Assembly (NCBI RefSeq): GCF_000276665.1
Contig: NW_004955438.1
Span: forward strand, 7,397,444 to 7,461,443
DNA length: 64,000 bases
From: Chinchilla lanigera
Taxonomy: Eukaryota > Chordata > Mammalia > Rodentia > Chinchillidae
Reading direction: 5' to 3'
The notes beneath the pieces were generated by a model. That model was not told the origin of the DNA. It was given only the letters and a program-made list of their open reading frames with translations, and did not search any database. The translations under genes and the position numbers were made by a program. Shown here piece by piece: positions 11,546 to 23,275 of the stretch. Numbering within the stretch: position 1 is the stretch's first letter; each line of letters starts with the position of its first letter.

Positions 11546-11680
11546 GATTTTTCTATATCTTTTTTTTTTTTTTTTTTTTTGGTTTTTCTCCTGTACCGGG
11601 AACCGAACTCAAGACCTTGCGCTTGCCAGGCAGGCGCTTTGCCGCTGAGCTAAATCCCCAGCCCCGATTTTTCTATATCT
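11546..11680 (-). mobile_element. Young ID SINE, antisense
   Basis: A long pure T tail is followed by CCTGTACCGGGAACCGAACTC and ends GCTGAGCTAAATCCCCAGCCCC. The A box (minus strand TAGCTCAGCGG) is intact and CpGs are retained. The 15-bp duplication GATTTTTCTATATCT at 11546-11560 and 11666-11680 is perfect. These points make it one of the youngest insertions in the window. Confidence 0.95.
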
Positions 11681-13010
11681 ATTGGGTAACACACTTTGAA
11701 GTCCCTCATTGAACATTAGACCTTTGTTATTATGATTCTGTTTTTACCTAAGTAAAGAACAAATATAACAAATAACTAAATGTTATTATAAGAGATAAGA
11801 GATGGTTCAGGTAAAAGATTGAGTAGGACAGAGGGGATTGAGAACACTGGAAGATAGGGCAATATCTTTTTAAAGGTCATGTGGATGGATTTTCTTTCCG
11901 GTCTAGTCAGAGAGCAGAAGGTGCACTCGAATACCCTTCTAAAGAGATTCTGATGAAGGCACTGTTTACAGACATATAAGCCAAGTTAAAAAATATTGGG
12001 AAACTTCATGGCTTGCAAAAAAAGAAAGCTGACTCTATCCCTAAGCCTGAAGAAGAAAGGTCAGTGTACTGTGAATAAAACCTTTGGGGAGCTGGCACCA
12101 TATAACAGGCAGAGATACAGAAGTTGAAGTTAGAGATACTCACTGTCAGAATTGTAAATGTAAAGCAGGAGAGGAGCAGGATGAAGGACCCTGCCAGGAC
12201 CCTTCTCCCTTGCCTGTCTCTGCTGTTAATTGAATCCCAGCAGGACAACTGACAAGGTAGCCTTAGAGATGCCATCTGGAGTTTCTAATCCAGGGACACG
12301 AAACAGGGAGGGCCAAAGGTGGAGCCCAGACTTAGGAGATCAGTGGAGGATTCTGGCCCAGTGGGTTTTACTGAAAACATGGTATTTGAGGAAGATTTGA
12401 AGCCAAGAGATAATCTTACTTACATCTCTGGGTACAGTCTGACTATAGAATTAACTGGTATAAAGCCCCTGAAATGGAAATCATCTTGATAAGCTTGAGG
12501 AACAACGAAATTTATTTGAAAAAGAAGATGTGGAAGGAAAGGAAATAAGCAAAGTGAAAGATGTAGCAGCAGTAGAAATCATTCAGTGCCTAACTGGATT
12601 TTAAGCTCCCTTGTGAATGAAATGCCAAGGTAGGAAAGAGTGTGTCTGGCCTGGGACCAGAGAGAGGCTGATCACGGGGTTGCACAGTGTGCAGGAAACA
12701 ACTCTAATGCTCTCCAGTAAGAGTACCTAATTAAGGCACTGCAGACTCAATCAAAATATAAAGGGCAGCAGATAAATAGCGGCCTAAATTCCCACTGTCT
12801 GTCTCATGACTCAACATCACTTCCCTAATCAAATGTCTGCTTTCATAGCGTGGTCCTTTGATCTGTCCTTCGGAATTCTGCCTGCAACATCCAGCCCCTC
12901 AGCGTAACTATTCTTCTTACTAAGTACAAATATTATATTCCTTTGTGCACAGGCAGTCACAAAGCCAGAAGAACTGATTTCACCTGGAGTCATGTTGGTG
13001 CTTTCCCAAG
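11681..13010. other. Single-copy DNA, less AT-rich in its second half
   Basis: No gene seen. The sub-interval 12640-12915 is more balanced in base composition than its surroundings and is free of recognisable repeats; it is discussed as a possible conserved noncoding segment. Confidence 0.4.
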
Positions 13011-13122
13011 CTCTATTCCTCCCCTTCCACTGCCTTCACACCTCACTCCTATCCTTCTTCTCAATTTGCTTCTTCCCTTCCTTTCTTTCTTCCTCTTTAC
13101 CTTCCTTTGCCTTCTTGCTTTC
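13011..13122. repeat. Pyrimidine-rich low-complexity tract
   Basis: CT-rich sequence with CCTTC/TTTC runs on the plus strand. An open plus-strand frame here (12943-13146) is a composition artefact giving a leucine/proline/phenylalanine-rich translation. Confidence 0.7.
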
Positions 13123-13499
13123 CTAGACAATTTTGATTATTTCTAACACATCCAGCTTAGCGATAACCACTGAATATTTTCAGTACTATAATGGAACACC
13201 CAATTCATTTGGGGAAATGGAAAATAGTACAATATCTTTTAAAGTGTTCATTGTCTCACACTCTTACTAATACATTTTATTTATAGTTTCCAAAAATGTA
13301 ACAAAATCTCTCTTAAGGTCATCAATCCAGGTTAATAGCCCTGAAATAGTTCCAATTAGATGTGAGGTAGATAGCAACTTAACTAGAGACATCTCTGACA
13401 GGTCTTGTGTCTTCCTTTCCAATTGGGGATGTGTCCTCAAGAATAGGGGCTGGCTGGTCACAATCTTTTCTTTTGTGTAACCAAGATTAAAAAAATAAA

Positions 13500-13990
13500 T
13501 CCAACCCAGAAGTTGGATTTATTATCATAACTGAATGCGCCAGTGTGCTGGCACAGCCATAGTAAATCACAGCAAACTGGCTACCTTACGAAAAGCGGAT
13601 TTGTGGGCTAGGAGTCCATGACCAAGATGCTGGCAGCGTTGGGCTCAGCTGAGGCCTGCCTTCCTGGCTTGCGTATCACTGCTTGCTGCGGGGCCCTCAC
13701 AATGCTTTCCTTCTGAACGCTCTGGTGTCTCCTCCTTCTGGTAAGAGGACTCCGTTTCCCCTGGGTCATGTCTTATCACTCTTACCTGACTTACATGTAA
13801 TGACTGCCTCCAGGGCCTTGTTTTCATTTTTTTTTTTTTTTTTTTTTCTCCGGTACCGGGAACCGAACTCATGACCTTGCACTTGCCAGGCAGGCGATTT
13901 GCCGCTGAGCTAAATCCCCAGCCCTTTGTTTCCATTTCATAGCTAATTATATTACAAGTTAGGGTTTGACATGTGAATTTTAATTTATAA
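13500..13990 (-). mobile_element. MLT1-like ancient LTR, antisense, split by an ID
   Basis: The CACAGCCATAGTAAATCACAG block near 13550 parallels the antisense MLT1 start. A GGTCATGTCTTATCAC block and CAGGGCCTTG follow, and after the ID the text resumes with TTAGGGTTTGACATGTGAATTTT, matching the expected MLT1 end. This gives an approximately full LTR interrupted at 13830-13924. The subfamily is uncertain. Confidence 0.5.
13818..13937 (-). mobile_element. Young ID SINE, antisense, inside MLT1-like LTR
   Basis: A T tail leads into CTCCGGTACCGGGAACCGAAC and ends CTAAATCCCCAGCC. The target-site duplication is TTGTTTTCATTT (13818-13829) versus TTGTTTCCATTT (13926-13937), one mismatch. Well-preserved boxes and CpGs indicate a recent insertion. 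Confidence 0.92.
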
Positions 13991-15700
13991 CACTGAACTA
14001 GGGCAAGGGATAAATCTTTGTTTTTGTTTTCTTTTAAACATTAAAACAGTTTGAAATGCAGATATTTCAGTTAGCTGGCAAGCCCAATGTCAATGTTTAC
14101 AAGAGGCTCCTTAGATTTGCCGGTGAACCTAAGGCAAATATGACATTTTTTGTTATTCCCAGCTAAATTCCTTCTACAGAATTCTTACAGTTTTGCAAAT
14201 CAGTTTTTCTCATCACTGTTTCTCATCTCTGTTTTCTCCCTCTGAATAGTAACAAAGACTCATTCTCACTACACAGGTATCTTCACAAAGGAAGCATAGA
14301 AATGTTAGCTCCACAGAGACAGGACTCACCTCAACTGATCCCATGTTTACTCCCTTGGACTTGACTATTTGCAAAATGCTACAGGCTTTTGGATCCCTCT
14401 GCTTATTGTCACTATTACCGTTTCCTTTAACTGATGCCATTTTGCCAGGTCTTGTTTGTTTTCCCTTTGTATTTCTCAGATATTTTGTGTTTGTTTTGTT
14501 TTACATTTGTTAAAATTTCTGTAAAGCTATTATGCACCACTATGCCTTCTCTATAATCTTGATCTTGGTTATACAGAAATACAAGGGATTATGTAATTTG
14601 TAAGATCATTGATTATAAGAAGGGATAAATTTTAACCTCAGAATGAACCTCATGATAGAGAAGAAAATGGAGAAATTTTCCAAAACATATTAAGGAACTA
14701 TAAGTATCCAGAAACTTGTTCAAGTTTGCAAATATCTTTTTCCTTTTAAACTGATTCTAAGTGATTTGACAAGTAATTGGGTTTTATGGGATCAATCTTG
14801 TGTTACAAAGAATCTAGAATTTTAGGAAAACTGCAACAATGAAAAGTGAGAAGTGTCCAGAAATAAACTTCTAAAGAATAAGTATAAAAACTAACTATAA
14901 CAGTGGCGGATATACCAAGCTAGAAAGATGGGTATTTGACTCAAAACATTAAAGAAGTGAGTGAGAATGTATTGAAGAAATAATTGACTTTCAGTGCAGT
15001 TGAAGTTGTAGGAAACAGCGACACTGAGAGGAATATTTCTGTTATCTTGACTTCAAGTAACCAAATTGAAACAATAATTTCCATGCCTGAATCCAGATCT
15101 CATCTAAGAATCTCTGAGAAGAAATAGCTTTTTATTAATATTTTTGTATTAATGTTTGCTGACATACAAAAATTATACATATTTAGTGTAAGTAAATCTC
15201 ATACAAGATGAATTATTTTACGTGTATTTGGAGGAACATGTATTTGATATTCCAAATTCACTAGACCGTTTCTACTATTGACACTGGAAAAGTAAACAAA
15301 AGCAATTGGAAAATTTTATTTTGGAGAATGGGTTGTGATGCCTTTTCTTTACAAATGAATAATAAAATATCTTCCAGTTATTCAATACTTACTCACAGTA
15401 CTAAGAATCACTTGATTTGATAGAGTACTTCTCACCCTTCCTAGGGCTTTCAAAAGAATCATTAACAGCAAAATACTCTACCAAAGTTGTAAAAACATTG
15501 AGCATTCAATATTTCATAATCGTGTATATGCATGTGTGAGTGTGTGTAAGTATGTCGTTATAAATTTTTGGCCTACATTTATAATTATGAGCTTGATATG
15601 AATACGTAATTATCGATATATGTAGACCATCTATTTCAAAGAGCAACCTATGTATATGCCTTTAATTTAACTTACCCATGTTCTAGCCCACAACAACCTC
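13991..15700. other. AT-rich DNA; possible old L1 3' end at 15125-15300
   Basis: No gene. The phrase TTGCTGACATACAAAAATTATACATATTT near 15155 resembles an antisense L1 3'UTR, but too little remains to delimit it. The rest is unassigned. Confidence 0.35.
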
Positions 15701-15704
15701 TGTT

Positions 15705-15790
15705 ATATTTTCACCTCTCCCTCGCCCTCTCCCTCTCCTTCTCCCACCTGTTCTCTCTCCTTCCTCTCCCTCTCCCTCTCTCTCCCACAA
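15705..15790. repeat. (CTCTCC)n-like polypyrimidine tract
   Basis: CCCTCTCCCTCTCCTTCTCC-type repeats on the plus strand. Such homopurine-homopyrimidine mirror-like tracts can in principle adopt triplex (H-DNA) structures. Confidence 0.85.
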
Positions 15791-18555
15791 GTACACACAT
15801 CCACTGTTTTTTTTTCACTAAGCACTTCTCCATATTATGTCAATGCAACTGTTTTACCTATCATAGACAATATGCCTCCACACAGGACTCCTTACAACCT
15901 AGATGTACCACACATTACCAATTTTACAAAAATAGGATGCATGACCACACCATCCAAGCCATCAATTCTACTTTAAAGTTACATGCAACAAAAATAATGG
16001 CCATCTGAGTCTAGCATCTTCAATATATTTTTGTCCTAAAAGTAATTAATAAAATGTGTTTTGACTTCTATAGCTAAAAGCATTTTCTTAAAAAGTCACA
16101 TGTAAGACATTCCTGCATGCACTCTAATTTCAACATTAATCATACTAGACTTTCCACTTAACAGAGATAGCCATCCCCCTTCACTTAGAAAATGAGTCAA
16201 CAAGATATTTATATTTAAATGGCATAGTTAAGGAAATAAACTTTACTAAAGTAGGTCATTTTTCACATAAGTAAAAGGCAAAAAATAAACTAAAAACAAA
16301 TTGCTTCCTTCTAGTGATGTTCTGGTTGAGCCTGTCACCAGTGGACACTATCCTTTCCTAGTAGCAAGTCGCAGTTAGCTCTGCCTTTTTCTGCTAAAGC
16401 TTTAAAAAACCTTATCTCTCACAAGATACCACTTTGTGTCTACTGTAGTCATTCAGCAAGCTTCTCCTCTACTCCGGCCCACCTAATGACTGTGGATGAT
16501 GTACAAACAAAAACTGTTTCATGAATGAGCTAAGCTAATATATCAACAACTGATCAGTATAACGGGAATATGGAATTGAATGTCTAAAACAAGAAACAAC
16601 ACGACTGGCAGTGCCAGGCCAGTTAAATTTCCTAGCCGCACGGTCACATAGCCCTCGCTGAAATACATCACTTAGGTAAAGGTTACTGAATGTTAGAGTG
16701 AGCAGAATTTATTTGAGACACAATGCAACATTGGTTTCTTTCAAGTGCTGTTGATCTAATAGCATGAAACTTAAATATAGTTAAGATAAGTGATAATGGA
16801 ATTACGTTTTTCTAATTAAATTGATGTACCTAGGAAACCTACACATGTCTCCAAATGATTTCTTGGAATTGAACTACACTTTCATTAGTTAATTTTTGTT
16901 AATGGAAGATTACAGAAAGGCCATATTTCATTTACCATTTCCACACATTCTTTTAAATCAAATGGCTAAGTATTTACAGGTTGATTAATCACATATTTGA
17001 ATCTTTGCAAATGGCCTTTGACAATAGTGTAGCAAAGTGTTTAATAACTTTAGAAAACTCTGTAAAGATAACCATCTATTTCCCAGGTTATCAATATGAA
17101 ATTTCTAAAAAACAAGCAGCAAGTTTGAATTAGAGGAACTACATATTTTGGGGTATACCTGTGTATTATCAAATGTATTTAGCTCTCCTTCAACACCCAA
17201 ATTTCCACTTGCAAAGTCCAAGAGTCAGGGTGTGTGGCAGAGCCTGGCTTGCTGTTCACTAAATCCATTTATACTTTCTACTGGGTATTCCCTTTTCATC
17301 TCTTCTCACAAACTCTTCCCATGAACAGTAGTCCACCTTTTTCTCTCTTATGTAGCAATTTTGGTAAAGAATTGAAAATAGTGAAGAGTGGAAAACTCAG
17401 CAGTTGAAAGGTATAGATAATAGAAGACCCTGCTGATCAGAAATGCCCATTTTGAACTTCATATGAATTGGATAAATGGTTAGTTTGTTACACTGCTTTT
17501 TCAGATCAATCTGTTAAGGCAGCAATGATGGCCTCAACTAGTATAGATTATATCAAGTCTTACAACAAAATGATGATATTATTTTCTTAAAATTCCACAC
17601 CATCCAAACCTTCAAAACAACACCATTCTACAATGGAGGCTGCATGTGGCCTTGGACAGCTAGTAATGTAGCCTCACGGGATTATAAAAGTATTATTGTG
17701 TGATTTCAGTGGTATTTTTCCCCACTCAGTTGCATGGAGGAATGCATAGGCAACAGCGGAACGTTGTTCAGGTGCCAGCTCAGTTCAATGCTAAGCCCAC
17801 CTTTCACTCCAGCCACCCACCGTCATTAGAACCAAAGCATGTATCTGCCAGACATTACATGTTCCTGTGCAATGTGGTGGGTAAAACACAACCATTGCCA
17901 TTAATGGTATTTCAAGCTATATATGTGTTTGCCATGAAGACAGGCATTTGTTGTTATTAAGCAGTCATAAATGGGATTATCAAATTATTAAGCTTAGGCT
18001 TGTGTTATTTTTAAAAATAACTTAGTAAGTTTAAATATAAAAGGCAGGGCATTGTGTTAGTTATACACTGGCTCTATGACATATTCAATGTTCCTATTCA
18101 CTCAAGGTAGTACAGATAAGCTAAAATTTGAGCACCCATGTTCTACCCCATGGTTAAAGGGCAAGGGAGATTGTCTCTTGTATGGAATAGAAAAGTACAA
18201 TTTGCTGCTCTTGTATCTATCAGAATCTTGGAAATACCTAACTATTTGGATGAACTTTCTTGGGCTCATTAAAATTACCTATGTCACAATTAAAAAGTTG
18301 TCTTGGAGTTTTTCAATTTATCTATCTATTAGTGCATATTTGAGATAAACAATGGATACATTCATCATGGGAAATTGGTACATTTATATATAGATTCTTA
18401 ATCCTCTCTACTTCCGGTTCCCTCCCACCATCCTCCCTTAGTGCACACATCATTTCATCTTTTTTTCCTCAGTGCTTATCACTGGTGACAAAGATACAGG
18501 ATTTTAGAAAGAACACAAGCTCAGGGTCATTTGTTACTTAGCCATCTCTGTCCAA
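15791..18555. other. AT-rich single-copy DNA, no gene seen
   Basis: No repeat family identified in nearly 2.8 kb. The piece at 16800-17110 is rich in ATTA/TAAT homeodomain-type cores. A plus-strand 86-codon frame at 17700-17960 has no domain I can defend. Confidence 0.4.
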
Positions 18556-18559
18556 TAAA

Positions 18560-18960
18560 TTTACCCAACATTTAGCAGTTTAGCCCAGGTTTATTATCTC
18601 GCAGTTGCTATGGCCTAGGAAGTTGGAGGTGAATTAGACATTTCTCCATTTCACAATCTCTCAAAAATCCACAAGAAAAGTGCCGACGTAGAGCAAAGAA
18701 TCTTCTGCAGGAGACATTGTGAACAGACCATTGTGGATCCAATGCTCGTGGCCAGTGGCAATTTCTCTGTTGCTCAAAGTTTGTCAGAATAAGGACACAA
18801 CTTCTAGTGAGCTACAGGCTGGGATGGTTTCTTCAGACCTTTTCATACAGCAGCTTAGTTTATGAAATCCAGCAAAAGCAAGAAGGCTAGAAAGACACGA
18901 GTCACCACCTCTTGTAACCTAATAATTAATGTGACAGCCCTCAGTGTAATAACATTCTCT
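18560..18960 (-). mobile_element. MLT1-like ancient LTR relic, antisense
   Basis: Blocks TTTATTATCTCGCAGTTGC, AACAGACCATTGTGGATCC and TCTTGTAACCTAATAATTAATGTGAC match the layout of an antisense MaLR/MLT LTR. In those LTRs the TTTATTATC...CAGTT block is near one end and the TGTAACCTAATCA...GTGAC block near the other. Diverged. Confidence 0.45.
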
Positions 18961-20500
18961 TGATTATTAGCAAATTAGCTAAGGCTAGAAATTAAACCAG
19001 GCTGCAAATACCAGGGGACAAGGCCACTGGGTGCAAACAAGAGGGCTCCCTGAGGTCATCTTTAAAGTCATTCATGATCAAAACTCACAAGTATCATGAT
19101 AAGATGTCCTACTTGGACATTGATAAGGATTCTATTCTTCTTATTGTTATTTTTCTCTATTACCTTTAACCATTCTGTGGAAAGAAGAAAAAGAGAGAAG
19201 AGCAAGGAATAATAATAAAAAAAGACTAGAAGAATGACTAGAAAAAGAAAAGGGAATAAGAAGAAAAGTTGGTAAACTATGAATTCCTATGAATTTTACT
19301 TTTTATTACTCAATGTGTTTATCTTACTGTACACGTTGGGTGCTCTATGTGGATACTAAAGCAGTAAAAATCACTGAGTGGGTGGACTGAGGTAGAGAAC
19401 TGTTTTAGATGACTAACAGATTTATAATACTTACATGAGGTCAGAAATATAAATAGTTATGAAGAAGACAAAAAAGGGTGCTTTTATAAAAATCAAAGAG
19501 AGTATGTCTGAGCTATTTAGGGGTACAGCTACAAGGCATCAGATCGCTGGTACATGATTTTGTCAAATTATGATCAGATATTTTTAGTGCCCTAATAAAT
19601 CTCATTTGGTGCAACTTACTTTAATTATGAGCCCTACATTATGTAAAATAGCATTGCCTACAGTTTGTGCAGGATGGTATTAGCTGCTTTAGCTTGGATT
19701 TTCCTATTTGGTTCACATAAACCACTCTCTTCCAAGATATACAGACTTGTCACATCAACTTATATTTAAAAGTTCTTCCTTGGATCCATAGTACAGGGAA
19801 GAAAAAATCCAGACTTCTTATACTAACTGCAAAATTGTTCCAAAGTGGCATAACTCTATCTGCCTTACTACTCTCTTCCCTCATCTCTATTCTACGTCTG
19901 TCTATTCCAGCCAACTGGGACCCCTTGTCTCCTATTTATTTCATGTATTTGGACATGGTAGAGGTTATTTCTCAACCGAAGCATTGCTGATATTTTGGGT
20001 GATAGTGATTCTCTTGTGATGTCATCCTATGGGTTGGTTTATATAAATCATCATCCCTGGTTCTGTCCCATAGCTGCTCGTCATAACCTCACATACATAT
20101 GAGGAATAAAAATGTCTCCAGATACTGCCAAATACTCAGAAGGGCAAGAAAAACATCAATGACCCTGATAATCACAGCTGTATGTATTTTAGCTTTCTGT
20201 CTTATTCCCCTGGAAAATCCTGCTTCAATTTTCACTCTTGACTTAGTTCATATTGTTTAGAAGTTACCTCCATTGAAAAATGGTATGAACACAATATTTG
20301 TGTTTCCCCCAAATACAAAAATTGCACCCCTAACCTTCAGTGTGATGGGATCAGAGGTATAGACCAAAAAAATTACAGATTTCCAAATAAAAATTACAGT
20401 ATAATTTTTCCTTTTGAGAATTCAGTGACTATGAGCAAAAGTATTTTACCTCATGTTCAATTTTTCACTCATCTATATGTATTGTGATAAAAATAGCCAA
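18961..20500. other. AT-rich single-copy DNA, no gene seen
   Basis: Unassigned. A purine-rich AAGAA/AAAGAG stretch lies at 19180-19270. Confidence 0.4.
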
Positions 20501-20617
20501 TGAATATTTAAATTTTTTGTTTGTTTGTTTGTTTTTTTCTCCAGTACCTGGAATGGCGCTTACTAGGCAGGTGCTGTGCTGCTGAGTTAAATCCCCAGCC
20601 TCTGAATATTTAAATTT
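20501..20617 (-). mobile_element. ID SINE, antisense, with internal deletion
   Basis: (TTTG)n/T tail, CCAGTACCTGGAATGGCGCTT, ending AAATCCCCAGCC. The stretch between the B-box region and the middle of the element is missing relative to the other ID copies, so the B box is absent. The duplication TGAATATTTAAATTT at 20501-20515 and 20603-20617 is perfect (15 bp). Confidence 0.92.
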
Positions 20618-20753
20618 AAAAAATATATTAGAGCAAAAGACGTTATCATTAATCCAATCCAAAATACTCCACCTTGCTTTGAACACACATTTCATTCTTT
20701 TTGCCATGTTCTGAAGCAGAAGTGAAGATACCAAATAATTTAGTGTTTTATAC

Positions 20754-21170
20754 TGTCTTAGCTACGTTTTCATTGCAGAGAAACAATATTCAACACTCAT
20801 AAACTGACGGAGGAAGGGTTTATTTTGGTTTACATTTTGTCGTGGTTTCAGTCCATAGTTGGCTGGCTCCAAGGCAGAGAGCAATGGCAAGAATAGGTGC
20901 ATCAGAGGAGAAACAGCTCATGGCATAGGAGGCAGGAAGCAAAATGAGATCAAGGGGTGAGGAGAGGGAGATGTACCCTTCCAGCCCACTCCCACAGTGA
21001 CTCACCTGTCCTAATAGGCTTCCCCTCCTAACATCATGCCCGGATATAAACAAATCAGTGGACTGATCCAGTGATGAGTATCACACATACCCATGACCCA
21101 GTCACCTCCAAAAAGCCCAAAAAAGGGGGCATGAGAATTTGGTGGGACATTTTAGATATAAACCATAACA
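20754..21170 (-). mobile_element. MaLR-type LTR, antisense
   Basis: It opens TGTCTTAGCTACGTTTTCATTG and ends AAACCATAACA. It contains GGTTTCAGTCCATAGTTGGCTGG and CCAAGGCAGAG blocks shared with the LTRs at 2617 and 30823. No convincing target-site duplication was found. Confidence 0.75.
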
Positions 21171-21194
21171 AGAACCTTTCTGGTATTAAAATAT

Positions 21195-21395
21195 GCTGGT
21201 CAATTTCTTCCCAATGCTGGGTATTGAACCTAGTGTATTCACACTAAACTATAATTGGATCTGTTTATATTTATATTATCTTTTAAAATTTGCGGCAAGG
21301 TTTCAGTAAGTTGCTAATTTACCCCAGCTGGGCTTAAACTTGTGATTCTATTGCCTCTAGAATTAGAGGCATGTATCACCCAGTCAGTAAGTTAT
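21195..21395 (-). mobile_element. ID-B1 composite SINE, antisense
   Basis: The left part, CAATGCTGGGTATTGAACCTAG, is ID-like antisense 3' sequence. It is followed through an AT-rich linker by a B1-like part (GGCAAGGTTTCAGTAAGTTGC, CCCAGCTGGGCTTAAACTTG, GAGGCATGTATCACC). Fused ID-B1 (B4/MEN-like) dimers are known in rodents. It is diverged and lacks clear target-site duplications. Confidence 0.6.
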
Positions 21396-21730
21396 TTAGT
21401 ATTATTACTATTGTAAATTTATTAGTATTGAGTTGAAACATTGAATTCTGACTCACTGGGTGTTTTAAATGAACATGTAAATTCAAATTTGATTTAGATC
21501 TATATAATTGAATTATTCTCTATTTTATATTTCTATTGCAACATTTTCACTTATGGATGGGGGACTCTTCACTCATTAAAATAAATTTTTCATTGGGCTA
21601 TAATTATAACCAAGGAGATTTACTGGTACTAAGTTACATATAAGGGAAAAAGCATTATGTCACAACATGGACTATTTCTCAGATTATCAACCAGTTTTGT
21701 GAGGAGAGCTCAGTAGAGGCTTCCTGAATG

Positions 21731-21731
<1 letters not shown>
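21396..21731. other. AT-rich single-copy DNA
   Basis: Nothing recognised. Confidence 0.35.
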
Positions 21732-21783
<52 letters not shown>

Positions 21784-21820
21784 TATGTATACATATACAC
21801 ACATATATACGTATATATAT
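21732..21820. repeat. (AT)n-(AC)n microsatellite
   Basis: About 18 AT units switch into about 7 AC units, followed by imperfect CATATATAC repeats. Minus-strand open frames here translate only as tyrosine/isoleucine/cysteine/valine repeats and are not genes. Confidence 0.97.
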
Positions 21821-22117
21821 GCAAAAACAAAACAGATATCAAGACAAATGTGAATATCCATACATCATCCTTCTGAATTACCATGATAAGTATATTAATA
21901 AAAATACATGCACAGAATAGCAAAAGTGTAAGCAATGACAGAAATTCCTAAAAAATGAAACTTATAAAATGTATCATTTTTAAAATAAAGTTAAAATAAG
22001 AATAATATTTGCAGTGAGAACTCAGGAGAGAGCTGTGAAGAATAAGCAGTGAGAATGTAATGCACTGAAAACATCAGCTAGCTTGATATATGTAAAGAGA
22101 GATGGACTGATGATAGA

Positions 22118-22545
22118 TATTATGGTAGACAGAACGCTCTCCAGAGCAGTCCATGACTTTTTACCCATACCTTGTGAATATGAACATTTTCCATGACAAA
22201 AGAGACTGTGCAGATGCCATCAATTTAAAGAACTTAAGCCAGGAGATTGTTCCGAGTTATGTTAGGCTCAGTATTATCAAAAGGTGCCTTGGTAAGATGA
22301 AAGAATAAGACAGAAGAGTCAGTGAAGGAGATCTGACCAGGGAAGCACAGATCAGAGTCAAAGAGGATATGAGGCTGCTCCACTTGTGGGCTTTCAGTAC
22401 TGTGAGAGAGGAAGTCTTCATAAACCAAGGAAACTGGAAAGGAAAGGAAGATTCCTCAGTCAGCCCTCCAGAAAGCCTTCTGAAAGGCATGTAGGCTTGT
22501 CAGCACCAGTTACAACCCTTTTGGACATTTGACCATTAGAACTCT
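22118..22545 (+). mobile_element. MLT1-like ancient LTR relic, sense
   Basis: The sense layout is visible: TTATGGTAGACAGAACGC, CTTGTGAATATGAAC, CATGACAAAAGAGACTGTGCAG, then GAAGGAGATCTGACC, GCCCTCCAGAAAGCC and a final ACCATTAGAACTCTAAG. These fall in the order expected for MaLR/MLT1. Diverged. Confidence 0.6.
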
Positions 22546-22800
22546 AAGAAAATAATTTTGTGTTAATTTACTGCACCCATGACCCATGCTACAGTTAGTA
22601 TTTTACTATATTTGCTTTTTGATCTAAGTCTGTATGCTTCCTGTCACTATTGTTTCTTAAATGTAGCTATCTGTTTCAACATTTTTAGAATAAAAATGTT
22701 TAAAAAATAAATAAGTATGACATTATACAATAAAAGGAAAGGAAAAAGAGTGTGCATTAGATACCAACAGTACTTAAACTGGGTTGACCAATAAGGGAGG

Positions 22801-22931
22801 CTTTTCTCTGCTTATGGTTTTTTTGTTCTTGTTTTTCTTCTGGTACCAGGAATTGAACTCACGACCTTGTGTTTACCAGGCAGGCGCTGTGCCGCTTAGC
22901 TAAATCCCCAGCTCCCTTTTCTCTGCTTATG
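22801..22931 (-). mobile_element. ID SINE, antisense
   Basis: Antisense ID, TTCTGGTACCAGGAATTGAAC to CTAAATCCCCAGCTCC. It is bounded by the perfect 16-bp duplication CTTTTCTCTGCTTATG at 22801-22816 and 22916-22931. Confidence 0.95.
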
Positions 22932-23163
22932 AATTTCAGTTTGGTATACATGGCGGCAGCAACTGGGCCTGAAATGTTTGGTCCTATTTAGTCCTACTCC
23001 CTTAAATATTGCTTTATGCCACACAGGTGGGAATTCTGCTTCATATGTCTCTATTTCATGGAGTTTCTTATACAGATGGGACATGAAGAATCAAAATAAG
23101 TGAATTCTATGGCTGCTTCATTTATTTATTTTTTTACTTCTATCACAAAGGAAACCTAACAAG

Positions 23164-23275
23164 ATGAAAGAAAAGAGAGGCAGAGGAAGAAAGCAAGAAA
23201 GCAAGAAAACAAGAAAGAGAGCAAGCAAGCAAGGAAGGAAGGAAGACAGAAAGAAAAAGAAAGCAAGCAACATGG
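23164..23275. repeat. Purine-rich low-complexity tract
   Basis: GAAA/AAGCAAGC/GGAA repeats. The open frames on both strands (plus: lysine/arginine-rich; minus: leucine/phenylalanine/serine-rich) are composition artefacts. Confidence 0.85.

Noticed and set aside
17700..17960. 86-codon plus-strand frame with a fleeting resemblance to a PARP-like motif (HYMFLCNVVGKTQ)
   Set aside because: The resemblance covers only a few residues, no other catalytic element is present, and the rest of the frame has no domain.
21679..21935. Two minus-strand frames over the AT/AC repeat
   Set aside because: Translation is simple repeat (Tyr/Ile/Cys/Val) produced by the microsatellite.
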